In this document: positions 7,581 to 14,396 of the stretch, one piece after another
How the letters are laid out: every line of letters starts with the position of its first letter
Position numbering within the stretch: the first letter of the stretch is position 1
From: an uncultured Pseudomonadota bacterium
GTDB taxonomy: Bacteria > Pseudomonadota > Gammaproteobacteria > Burkholderiales > Rhodocyclaceae
Length of the DNA stretch: 21,715 nt
Direction of reading: 5' to 3'
Assembly: GCA_946479855.1 (NCBI GenBank)
Contig: CAMLHL010000050.1
Span: forward strand, 1 to 21,715
Notes under the pieces: model-generated
Told to the model about the DNA's origin: nothing
What the model saw: the letters and a program-made list of their open reading frames with translations, nothing else
Database searches by the model: none
Program-made: the position numbers and the translations under genes

Positions 7581-8295
7581 ATTTCCGAGGCCTGCGGTCG
7601 ACCGTCGTTTTTGGTCGATTTTGCTCCTCTCCGTGGCGATCCATGCTGGCGTACTGGCTTGGCAGCGCGGCACCCCCAAGATACAGCAACCCGAACTGCC
7701 ACCGCTGATCGCTACCTTGCGGGCCATTGCAGCGATCCCGACGACCCCATCCGAACCGGTTGCCAAACCTATTCCGGCAACCGTTCCCCAGAAGGCCCGG
7801 CAGCAGCCTGCACGTACGGAGCTTCGGCCAACTCCGCACATGACATCGTCTGCCGGACCTGCTAATAGTGCTGCCCCGGCGCCGGTTCCGGCGTCGTCTG
7901 TCGAAGCGCCGGCAGCACAGCAGGCAACGTTGGTAACGCCACAGGTAGCACCCGCTGTTGCCGCTCCGGCAGTGACGCCGCTCCATTCCCAGGAAGAACT
8001 GCTGGCCGGTTATCGCCGGCGCCTGACCGAGTTGCTCGCCCACCAGCAGGGGTATCCGCGAATCGCCGCCATGCGTGGCTGGGAAGGGGAAGTCAGGGTG
8101 CGGGTGCGAGTCGCACGCAAGGGCAATCTGCTCGATGTCGCCCTGGATCATTCAAGCGGTTACGAGATCCTCGATAAACATGCGATGGGTATGTTTGAGG
8201 GGCTGGGCGGACTGCCTTCTTTGCCCGACGATTACCGTGCCAACGAACTTCAGGTGGTCGTGCCGGTTAGCTACAGCCTGCGCAAAGCGACATGA
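7564..8295 (+). CDS. TonB-family energy transducer, 243 aa
   Basis: The N-terminal membrane anchor (about residues 16-33) contains the S-x3-H pattern (S23, H27) that TonB uses to contact ExbB/ExbD. A long Pro/Ala-rich linker spanning the periplasm (about 40-140) follows, then a C-terminal TonB domain (YPRIAAMRGWEGEVRVRVRV, SSGYEILDKHAM). TonB transfers proton-motive energy from the inner membrane to outer-membrane receptors. No exbB or exbD is in the window. A TonB-dependent PQQ importer (pqqU) lies at the right end of the same island, so this TonB may serve it; that pairing is inferred. The start overlaps the end of the metallohydrolase gene, and no terminator is seen before the next gene. 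Confidence 0.88.
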   Translation: MRRSLEFPRPAVDRRFWSILLLSVAIHAGVLAWQRGTPKIQQPELPPLIATLRAIAAIPTTPSEPVAKPIPATVPQKARQQPARTELRPTPHMTSSAGPANSAAPAPVPASSVEAPAAQQATLVTPQVAPAVAAPAVTPLHSQEELLAGYRRRLTELLAHQQGYPRIAAMRGWEGEVRVRVRVARKGNLLDVALDHSSGYEILDKHAMGMFEGLGGLPSLPDDYRANELQVVVPVSYSLRKAT

Positions 8296-8373
8296 GCGCA
8301 GATATTTTCTTCGTAATTCGCTCGGGAGTGACTTGCTCCTTGTGCCCCGGTGAGTGAAAAGGAGCGTCTGGCA

Positions 8374-9726
8374 ATGCGCAAACCCGGACAGTTCAGCCTG
8401 CATACGCGAATCAGCGTCGTCCTGACGCTGCTGACCGCCAGCCTGTTGCTGGTGCTTTTCAGCCTCTGGCTGCATGGCACACGCGCCAGTATCCGCGAGG
8501 AGGTCGAGGCGGCGACGCGGGTGGCTGAACAATGGCTGACGGCATTATCCGGTGAATTGGGCAGCCAGCCGGAGGCGAGCCGGGTGATCGGTGCGGTCCG
8601 GCCGCTCGGGCGCATCCGGGCCAATGCCCTGGAAGTGGTGGCGCCTGACAACGGCGTGCTTTATCGCTCGCCGGCGCCAACCTACAAATCGGGGCGGGTG
8701 GTGCCGGCCTGGTTTGCCTCGCTGCTGGAACCGACCTTCCGGCCGCGTACGTTGATCGTGGGCGAACTACGCATCGTCTTGTATCCCGATGCCTCGCGCG
8801 CCCTGATCGATGCCTGGGACGATCTGGTCGAGATGGCCGGCTGGGCCTTGTTGCTGCTGATCCTCATGTTCGTCGCCATCCACCGGGCGCTGGATCGGGC
8901 CCTGCGTCCGCTCGACCTGGTCATGCGTGCCCTTGACCGGACCGGACACGGCCGTTTCGATACCCGGCTGCCGGTTTTTGCCACGCCGGAACTCGACCGC
9001 TTGTCACGTGCCTTCAACGGGATGGCCGACCGCCTGGCTGCGGCAGTGGACGACAACGTCCGCCTTGAAACCGAGCGTGAACTGGCGCAGCGCATGCAGA
9101 GCCGGCTGGAGGAAGAGCGCCGCGACATTGCGCGTGAACTGCACGACGAATTGGCGCAGGGGATTACCGCCGTGCGTGCGCTGGCCGGTGCCATCGCCCA
9201 GCGCACGCCGGAACAGCCGTCACTGTATGCGCCGGCACAGAGTATCGTGGCAGTTACCGGCGAAATGCAGGATGGTGTCCGGGCTATTTTGCAACGCCTG
9301 CGGCCGGTGGCCGGGCCTGGGCTGGCCGTGGCGCTGGAGCGCATGATCGCCGGCTGGCGTACCCAGCATCCGGCGATTACCCTGCAGCTCAAGCTTGACC
9401 TGAGTCACCCGGTCGACGATGAGTCAGCCCAGGCGATCATCCGGATCGTGCAGGAAGGGCTAACCAATGTCGTCCGCCATGCCGAGGCCACCCGCGTCGA
9501 CCTGCAGGTCAGCCAGCAAGCGGGTTGGCTGGACATCTCCTTGTCGGATAATGGTCGCGGCCTGTGCGGCGGGCCGTCAGCACAGGCCGGCTGCGGCCTG
9601 GGTCTGGCCGGCATGGGGGAGCGGATTGCCGCGCTGGGTGGACAGCTTTATCTGGACAATGCGGTCGATGGCGGCTTGCATCTACGGGCGCGCCTCCCGG
9701 AAAAATCAATATCGGAGAAGTCATGA
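8374..9726 (+). CDS. Second membrane sensor histidine kinase, MoxY-like (HisKA_3), 450 aa
   Basis: The architecture is the same as that of the kinase at 1974-3281. Membrane segments at about residues 13-33 and 153-170 bracket a periplasmic sensor of the LapD/MoxY type. HAMP sequence follows, then HisKA_3 with H257 (ARELHDELAQG), an N box (EGLTNVVRHAEATR) and a G box (DNGRGL). AAGGAG at 8359-8364 supports the ATG at 8374; a GTG at 8350 would add eight residues and has no ribosome site. The stop overlaps the response regulator start (ATGA). It differs enough from the first kinase to be an old paralogue rather than a recent copy. The ligand is unknown. Confidence 0.91.
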   Translation: MRKPGQFSLHTRISVVLTLLTASLLLVLFSLWLHGTRASIREEVEAATRVAEQWLTALSGELGSQPEASRVIGAVRPLGRIRANALEVVAPDNGVLYRSPAPTYKSGRVVPAWFASLLEPTFRPRTLIVGELRIVLYPDASRALIDAWDDLVEMAGWALLLLILMFVAIHRALDRALRPLDLVMRALDRTGHGRFDTRLPVFATPELDRLSRAFNGMADRLAAAVDDNVRLETERELAQRMQSRLEEERRDIARELHDELAQGITAVRALAGAIAQRTPEQPSLYAPAQSIVAVTGEMQDGVRAILQRLRPVAGPGLAVALERMIAGWRTQHPAITLQLKLDLSHPVDDESAQAIIRIVQEGLTNVVRHAEATRVDLQVSQQAGWLDISLSDNGRGLCGGPSAQAGCGLGLAGMGERIAALGGQLYLDNAVDGGLHLRARLPEKSISEKS

Positions 9727-10370
9727 ATCATCCCTTGAAAGGTATTCGCGTCGTTCTGGCCGACGATCATGCCGTCGTCCGCCTCGGTTTTCGTCTGCTG
9801 CTCGAAGGTGCAGGCGCGATCGTCGTCGGCGAAAGCGGCAACGGTGAGGGAGTGGTCAAGCTATATGCCGACCAGAAACCGGACCTCGTCATCATGGATG
9901 TCTCGATGCCTGGTATCGGGGGGCTGGCGGCGCTTGAACGCCTGCTCGCCTGGGAACAGAATGCGCGGGTCCTGATGCTGTCGGCCCATCAGGATGACAT
10001 CGTGCCGGTTCGGGCGCTCAAGGTGGGGGCTCGTGGTTACCTGTGCAAGCAGGCGACTCCCGATGAATTTTTGCGAGCTGTGGGCATCGTTGCCAGCGAC
10101 CGCCGCTATCTCGATCCGCATCTGGCTCAGGCCGTCGCACTGGCCCAGCTTTCCGGTTCGGCCAACCCGGTCGATACGTTGACCGAGAAAGAGTTGGCGG
10201 TATTTCTCAAGTTGGCCGAAGGGCGCTCGGTCAACGACGTGGCGACCGATTTCTGTCTGAGTCCATCTACGGTCGGTACCCATCTCTATCATATCAAGCA
10301 GAAACTCAATGTGCAGAATGCGTCCGAACTGACGCTGGTCGCAGTACGCAACGGCCTGATCGAGGCGTAA
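9723..10370 (+). CDS. Second NarL/FixJ-family response regulator, 215 aa
   Basis: The receiver domain has acidic residues D14-D15, phospho-acceptor D59 (LVIMDVSMPG) and K110 (GYLCKQ). The LuxR helix-turn-helix (LTEKELAVFLKLAEG, SPSTVGTHLYHIKQKL) recalls GacA/UvrY/ErbR-type regulators. GGAGAAG precedes the ATG at 9723. It is coupled to its kinase by ATGA, and the next gene starts directly after its stop. Its place between the relay operon and pqqE suggests a role in regulating the PQQ system, by analogy with the multi-regulator ethanol circuit of Pseudomonas; this is inference. Confidence 0.91.
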   Translation: MNHPLKGIRVVLADDHAVVRLGFRLLLEGAGAIVVGESGNGEGVVKLYADQKPDLVIMDVSMPGIGGLAALERLLAWEQNARVLMLSAHQDDIVPVRALKVGARGYLCKQATPDEFLRAVGIVASDRRYLDPHLAQAVALAQLSGSANPVDTLTEKELAVFLKLAEGRSVNDVATDFCLSPSTVGTHLYHIKQKLNVQNASELTLVAVRNGLIEA

Positions 10371-11312
10371 TTGCTGAACGATCCATTGTTCCCCGAACGT
10401 CTGCCGCGCTTTGCGCGGCAGATGTCTGTTGGCGAGGGCCATGTTCTTTATGTCGAGGAGTGCGCTGCGCTCAACGGCCTGCCGGTGCTGTTCCTGCACG
10501 GAGGGCCGGGCAGCGGCTGTTCGCCGGCGCAGCGTCGCCTCTTCGACCCGGAGCGCTTTCACGCCGTTCTCTTTGATCAGCGGGGCTGCGGCCGGAGCCG
10601 GCCGCTGGGCAGTATCCATGCCAATACGACGGCCCATCTGGTCGCCGATCTCGAATACTTGCGCGATGCCCTTGGTATTCCCGCCTGGATTGTCTTTGGC
10701 GGATCATGGGGTAGCCTGCTCGGGCTGGCCTATGCCCAGTTGTTTCCGGAACGAGTGCTTGGCTTGGTGCTGCGGGGGGTTTTTCTCGGCTCGCGGGAGG
10801 AAATCAACGCCTATGTCCAGGGCTGCAACGGTGTGGCACCGGAAGCCTGGCATGCATTTGCCGACTGGATTCCTCGCGCCGAGCGGAACGATCTGCTGGC
10901 AGCCTACGCCAGGCGTATTCTCGGCGAAGAAAGCGAACTCGCAGTGCCCGCTGCGCGGGCCTGGCTTGATTACGAACGGGCCCTGATGGGGGAACTCCCG
11001 CTCGGGCATGCGCCCGACGCCATGCAGATGGCCAAGGCACGCCTGCAGATGCATTACCTGACACATGACTGTTTTCTGGCGCCCGGCCAGTTGCTGGCCG
11101 GGGTCGAGCGCCTCCGGCACATCCCGGCGGCGATCGTGCAGGGCTTGGCCGATCCAGTCTGCCCGCCGCATATCGCGGAAAGGCTGCATCGCGCCTGGCC
11201 CGAGGCAACCTGGGTGCCGGTGCCCGATGCCGGGCATGGCGGTTTGTCGCCCCCGGTGGCGCGAGCCTGTATCAATGCGCTGGGTTGGGTCGGCGAATCC
11301 GTCGTCGGCTGA
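10371..11312 (+). CDS. pip: Prolyl aminopeptidase-like alpha/beta hydrolase, 313 aa
   Basis: This is a serine hydrolase of the proline iminopeptidase family (S33), which removes N-terminal proline from peptides. It shows oxyanion-hole HGGPGSGCSP (43-52), FDQRGCGRS (68-76), the NTT signature (85-87), nucleophile S112 in GGSWGS, and probable acid D261 (GLADPVCPP) and base H289 (AGHGG). The length fits the family. The start is the TTG directly after the preceding UAA, with GAGG a few bases upstream; an ATG at 10422 would remove the conserved N-terminus. No PqqF/PqqG-type zinc protease is seen in the window, so this peptidase is a candidate for trimming PqqA-derived peptide, but it could also be unrelated housekeeping. 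Confidence 0.85.
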   Translation: MLNDPLFPERLPRFARQMSVGEGHVLYVEECAALNGLPVLFLHGGPGSGCSPAQRRLFDPERFHAVLFDQRGCGRSRPLGSIHANTTAHLVADLEYLRDALGIPAWIVFGGSWGSLLGLAYAQLFPERVLGLVLRGVFLGSREEINAYVQGCNGVAPEAWHAFADWIPRAERNDLLAAYARRILGEESELAVPAARAWLDYERALMGELPLGHAPDAMQMAKARLQMHYLTHDCFLAPGQLLAGVERLRHIPAAIVQGLADPVCPPHIAERLHRAWPEATWVPVPDAGHGGLSPPVARACINALGWVGESVVG

Positions 11313-11316
11313 CTTG

Positions 11317-11341
11317 CGACCCGGGATGGCCTTCCGGGTCG
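11317..11341. other. Perfect 8-bp stem-loop after the peptidase gene
   Basis: CGACCCGG (11317-11324) pairs with CCGGGTCG (11334-11341) around a 9-base loop. No U tract follows (TGAAAATCG), so it is not a classical terminator. It could block 3' decay or be part of pqqE control. Confidence 0.45.
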
Positions 11342-11375
11342 TGAAAATCGCTAGGCCGAATTCCGGATTTCATCG

Positions 11376-11404
11376 TTGTTCCCGCTTGGTGACTGGCCAA
11401 CAAT
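11376..11404 (+). promoter_or_regulatory. Weak sigma-70-like promoter candidate for pqqE
   Basis: TTGTTC and AACAAT are separated by 17 bases, but only three and four of six positions match consensus. It lies 34 bases before the pqqE start. No -24/-12 site was found here. Confidence 0.25.
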
Positions 11405-11437
11405 GTGTCATTGCGTCTTGACGATGGAAGTGACCAA

Positions 11438-12583
11438 ATGCCGAAGGAAGAAAAGGGAATCAGCCTGGACGGACAGGGCAAACCGCTATGGTTCTCGCTC
11501 GAACTGACTTATCGCTGCCCGCTGAAGTGCTCCTGGTGTAACAACCCGCTCGATTTCGAGGATTACGGCTCGAAGGAGCTGAGTACCGACGAATGGAAAA
11601 AGGTACTCGACGATGCTCGTCGCCTCGGTGCCCTGCAACTCGGCTTTACCGGTGGTGAGCCGATGCTGCGCGACGATCTGGAAGAATTGGTTGATTACGC
11701 GGACAAGCTTGGTTTTTACACCAATCTGATTACTTCGGGCATCGGACTGACCGAAGAGCGCGTGGTGGCTCTCAAGGCAGCCGGTCTCAAGCACGTCCAA
11801 CTGTCGGTGCAGGCGTCTACTCCTGAATTGACCGATGCGCTGGTTGGCGCCCGGGCTCATGCTCTGAAAATGGAAGCAGCACGGCTGATCAAGAAGCACG
11901 GCTTTCCGATGGTGCTCAACGTCCCGGTCTTCAAGCAGAACATCGGCGAGGTCGATGCGATGATTGCCTGGGCTGCCGACCTGGGGATTGAGTACATTGA
12001 GTTCGCCAACATCCAGTATTACAACTGGGCGATGATGAACCGCGGCGAACTGATGCCGACGCTCGAACAAGTCCGTACTGCCGAGGCTGCGGTCAATCGC
12101 TGGCGCGAAAAACTGGGTAATTCGATGACCATCTATTTCGTCATCCCCGATTACTACGAAGGCCGTCCGAAGGCCTGCATGAACGGTTGGGGAGCCATCC
12201 ACCTCACCGTGGCGCCGGATGGTGTCGCCATGCCCTGTCAGGAGGCACGCATCATCCCCGGCCTCGAATTCGAATCGGTACGCGACAAGCCGCTCGACTG
12301 GATCTGGCACGAATCGCCGCTGTTCCGCAAATACCGCGGTCTCGACTGGCTACCCGAGCCGTGCAGCTCATGTTCGGAAAAGGAGAAGGATTTCGGCGGT
12401 TGCCGTTGCCAGGCTTTCCTGCTCACCGGCGATGCCAGCAATACCGATCCGGCCTGCAGCCGCTCGCCAATGCATCATCTGGTGCAGGAAGCCGTTGCTG
12501 TCCGCGAAAAGCCGCTGCGCTTCAAGAAGCCGCTGATCAAGCGGTCGGCACTTGCCGTATCGACCGACTTCATGGACGTCTGA
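11438..12583 (+). CDS. pqqE: PqqA peptide cyclase, radical SAM/SPASM enzyme PqqE, 381 aa
   Basis: PqqE uses S-adenosylmethionine and iron-sulfur clusters to make the carbon-carbon bond between Glu and Tyr of PqqA, the first step of PQQ synthesis. The radical SAM motif CxxxCxxC is C27, C31, C34 in YRCPLKCSWCNNPLDF; GFTGGEP and GFYTNLITSGIGL follow. The C-terminal SPASM/auxiliary cluster cysteines appear in PKACMNGWG, MPCQEAR, CSSCSEKEKDFGGCRCQAF and DPACSRSP. GGAAG at 11426-11430 supports the ATG at 11438. The length and the whole sequence fit PqqE. The gene lies about 5.8 kb from pqqBCAD, separated by non-pqq genes, and is followed after four bases by a small membrane peptide gene. Confidence 0.97.
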   Translation: MPKEEKGISLDGQGKPLWFSLELTYRCPLKCSWCNNPLDFEDYGSKELSTDEWKKVLDDARRLGALQLGFTGGEPMLRDDLEELVDYADKLGFYTNLITSGIGLTEERVVALKAAGLKHVQLSVQASTPELTDALVGARAHALKMEAARLIKKHGFPMVLNVPVFKQNIGEVDAMIAWAADLGIEYIEFANIQYYNWAMMNRGELMPTLEQVRTAEAAVNRWREKLGNSMTIYFVIPDYYEGRPKACMNGWGAIHLTVAPDGVAMPCQEARIIPGLEFESVRDKPLDWIWHESPLFRKYRGLDWLPEPCSSCSEKEKDFGGCRCQAFLLTGDASNTDPACSRSPMHHLVQEAVAVREKPLRFKKPLIKRSALAVSTDFMDV

Positions 12584-12587
12584 GATC

Positions 12588-12686
12588 ATGCGCCATCCTT
12601 ATGACTCGGCCAACGGAACCATCGTTCTTGGCGTACTGCTGACCGGCGTGCTGGTTATCTTGTTGCGTCTGTGGATGGGAGGGTGA
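12588..12686 (+). CDS. Small single-pass membrane peptide, 32 aa
   Basis: The frame starts four bases after the pqqE stop and ends three bases before the next gene. It codes for a short polar head (MRHPYDSANG), one hydrophobic helix (about residues 11-27, TIVLGVLLTGVLVILL) and a short RLWMGG tail. Tight packing between two genes on the same strand and the clean membrane segment suggest a real gene, perhaps a subunit or partner of the membrane protein that follows. I do not recognise a family, and no strong ribosome site is visible. Confidence 0.6.
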   Translation: MRHPYDSANGTIVLGVLLTGVLVILLRLWMGG

Positions 12687-12689
12687 GCG

Positions 12690-13196
12690 ATGGATGGCGC
12701 AAGTTTCGATCTGCTCGCCCGCTGGCTGCATTTCATCGCCGGCATCATCTGGGTCGGCCACAATTATTCCAGCGTCGTCCAACGCCCGAACTGGCAGCCG
12801 CTGGTCGCGACCGACCTTTCCGAGCCGGACAGCCCGCGCCTCAAAGCGGTGATCAATCGCGAGCACGGCACTTTTCGCTGGGCAGCGGTCGTTACCTGGG
12901 CGGCCGGCATGTTCATGCTCGGACAGCGTGGTTGGCTGATGCCGGCATTGACCCTGCAGGGTGCCCTGGCGCCGCTTGGTCTCGGCGTCTGGATTGGCAC
13001 GGCCATGCTGGCTAACCTGTGGTTCGTGCTCTGGCCGCACCAGAAAAAGGTGCTGGGCTTGAAACCGGCGAGCATTGAGGAACGCCTGCGCTGTTCGCGG
13101 ATCACCCATTTGTCGTCGCGTACCAACACCATGCTATCGGTGCCCTTGTTGTTTTTCATGGCGACCGGCAGTCACGGCGGGTTTCTCTTTGCTTAG
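12690..13196 (+). CDS. PuuD-like (urate hydroxylase N-terminal domain) integral membrane protein, 168 aa
   Basis: This corresponds to part of the multi-helix membrane domain of PuuD (DUF989): WLHFIAGIIWVGHNY, REHGTFRWAAVVTW, MLANLWFVLWPHQKK and SSRTNTMLSVPLLFFMATGSHG. PuuD has more helices and a C-terminal cytochrome c domain; here there are about four helices and no CxxCH. Conserved histidines H14, H24, H59, H117, H140 and H162 could bind haem b or a metal. GGGAGG upstream supports the ATG at 12690. No other purine-degradation gene is near, so urate is an unlikely substrate. Electron transfer between a periplasmic cytochrome and the quinone pool, or an oxygen-dependent step near PQQ synthesis, are untested guesses. 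Confidence 0.75.
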   Translation: MDGASFDLLARWLHFIAGIIWVGHNYSSVVQRPNWQPLVATDLSEPDSPRLKAVINREHGTFRWAAVVTWAAGMFMLGQRGWLMPALTLQGALAPLGLGVWIGTAMLANLWFVLWPHQKKVLGLKPASIEERLRCSRITHLSSRTNTMLSVPLLFFMATGSHGGFLFA

Positions 13197-13340
13197 CGGT
13201 GGCAAAAAAATGCCCCTCGTGTCGTTGGCTCTCTTTGCAGCCCTTCCCTTGTTGCCCCGGCCACGCGGGAATGCTTCCTGCAAGACCTCGCTCCGCCTGG
13301 CCAGGGTAGTGTCGCTGCCTTTTGTTAGTGCTGCTTAGCC
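13197..13340. other. Gap between PuuD-like and SerC-like genes
   Basis: These 144 bases interrupt an otherwise tight gene row. A 42-codon frame from 13210 to 13338 starts with a hydrophobic stretch (MPLVSLALFAALPLLP) but lacks a ribosome site and looks unlike a known protein. I cannot tell a small gene from decayed sequence. Confidence 0.3.
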
Positions 13341-14396
13341 ATGGCCTGGAACTTTGCTGCTGGGCCGGCTCGTCTGCCCGATGCCGTGCTGGCCCGGGCG
13401 CGCGAAGAGATTTTTAGCCGCGGCGCCGACGGCGCCTGCCAAATCGAGCGCCCGTTCAGTAGCCCGCCATACCGTACCTTACGTGACGAGGCCAGACGGC
13501 GACTGAGCGAGTTGCTCGATTTGCCGGATGGCTACCGCATTCTTTTCCTGGCCGGCGGCGCCATGCAGCAGTTTTCCCTGCTGGCAATGAACCTGGGCTT
13601 GCCCGGTCGGCATGGCGGCTACGTGCAGACCGGATACTGGTCGCGGCGAGCAATGAACGAGGGGGAGGCCCACCTGCGGGTGCAGGCCATCGAGCCGCCA
13701 ACCGCGGAGGGGGGGCTGCAATTACCGGAGAATCTGGCTTACTGCCATATCACCACCAATGAAACTGCCGATGGTCTTGCCTGGCCTGACTTGCCCGACA
13801 CTGGAGGATTGCCGCTGGTCGGCGACTGCACCTCGGATTTCCTGACAGCGCCGCTGGCCGTCAATAAATTTGGCCTGCTTTACGCCAGTGCCCAGAAAAA
13901 CATCGGTCCGGCCGGCTTGACTGTCGTCATCGTGCACGAGGCGTTGCTGGAACGCTCGCCAGCGTCGCTGCCGGCGCTATTTTGCTATCGTCGGCTGGCA
14001 GCGGCCGATAGTTGCGTCAATACGCCGCCGATGCTATCCCTGCAACTCGCCGCAATGGTTTTCGACTGGATCGCCGAGCAAGGCGGATTAGCGGCGATGG
14101 CCGCGGCCGGCCGGCGCAAGTCGGCCCTGGTGTATGCAGCGATCGATGCCAGCGGCGGCTTTTACCGGGTACCGGTGGCACCCGCCTGGCGCTCGCCGGT
14201 CAACATCTGCTGTCAATTGGCCGATCAGGCGCTGACTGAACAGTTCATCGGCGAGGCCGAGGCTGCCGGCCTGCATTACCTGCGTGGGCATCCCCATATC
14301 GGTGGTTTGCGCGCCAGTCTGTATAACGCCATGCTGGAAGCCGGTGCGGCAGCGCTGGCTGACTTCATGGTCGATTTTCAGCGACGCCGGGGATGA
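13341..14396 (+). CDS. SerC-like PLP-dependent aminotransferase, divergent paralogue, 351 aa
   Basis: The whole protein follows phosphoserine aminotransferase: NFAAGPARLP at the start, FLAGGAMQQF, GYWSRRA, ITTNETADGLAWPDLPDTG, DCTSD, PLP lysine K186 in SAQKNIGPAGLTVVIV, VNTPPMLSLQLA and GGLRASLYNAM. The PLP site therefore looks intact. The usual HRSK/HRGK segment near residues 36-45, where SerC binds the substrate phosphate, reads IERPFSSPP, lacking the His-Arg pair. That suggests a changed substrate rather than serine synthesis. No good ribosome site precedes the ATG. The last four bases overlap the PyrD-like gene. Company with pqqE suggests a link to PQQ or an amino-acid-derived cofactor, but this is inferred. 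Confidence 0.82.
   Translation: MAWNFAAGPARLPDAVLARAREEIFSRGADGACQIERPFSSPPYRTLRDEARRRLSELLDLPDGYRILFLAGGAMQQFSLLAMNLGLPGRHGGYVQTGYWSRRAMNEGEAHLRVQAIEPPTAEGGLQLPENLAYCHITTNETADGLAWPDLPDTGGLPLVGDCTSDFLTAPLAVNKFGLLYASAQKNIGPAGLTVVIVHEALLERSPASLPALFCYRRLAAADSCVNTPPMLSLQLAAMVFDWIAEQGGLAAMAAAGRRKSALVYAAIDASGGFYRVPVAPAWRSPVNICCQLADQALTEQFIGEAEAAGLHYLRGHPHIGGLRASLYNAMLEAGAAALADFMVDFQRRRG

Noticed and set aside
6642..7841. 399-codon open frame on the minus strand opposite the metallohydrolase and tonB
   Set aside because: Low-complexity translation without a known fold, overlapping two clear plus-strand genes.
13199..13312. GTG-started frame with KCPSC and CCPGH, a possible small zinc protein
   Set aside because: Cysteine spacing fits no known zinc ribbon, there is no ribosome site, and it ends in a low-complexity run.
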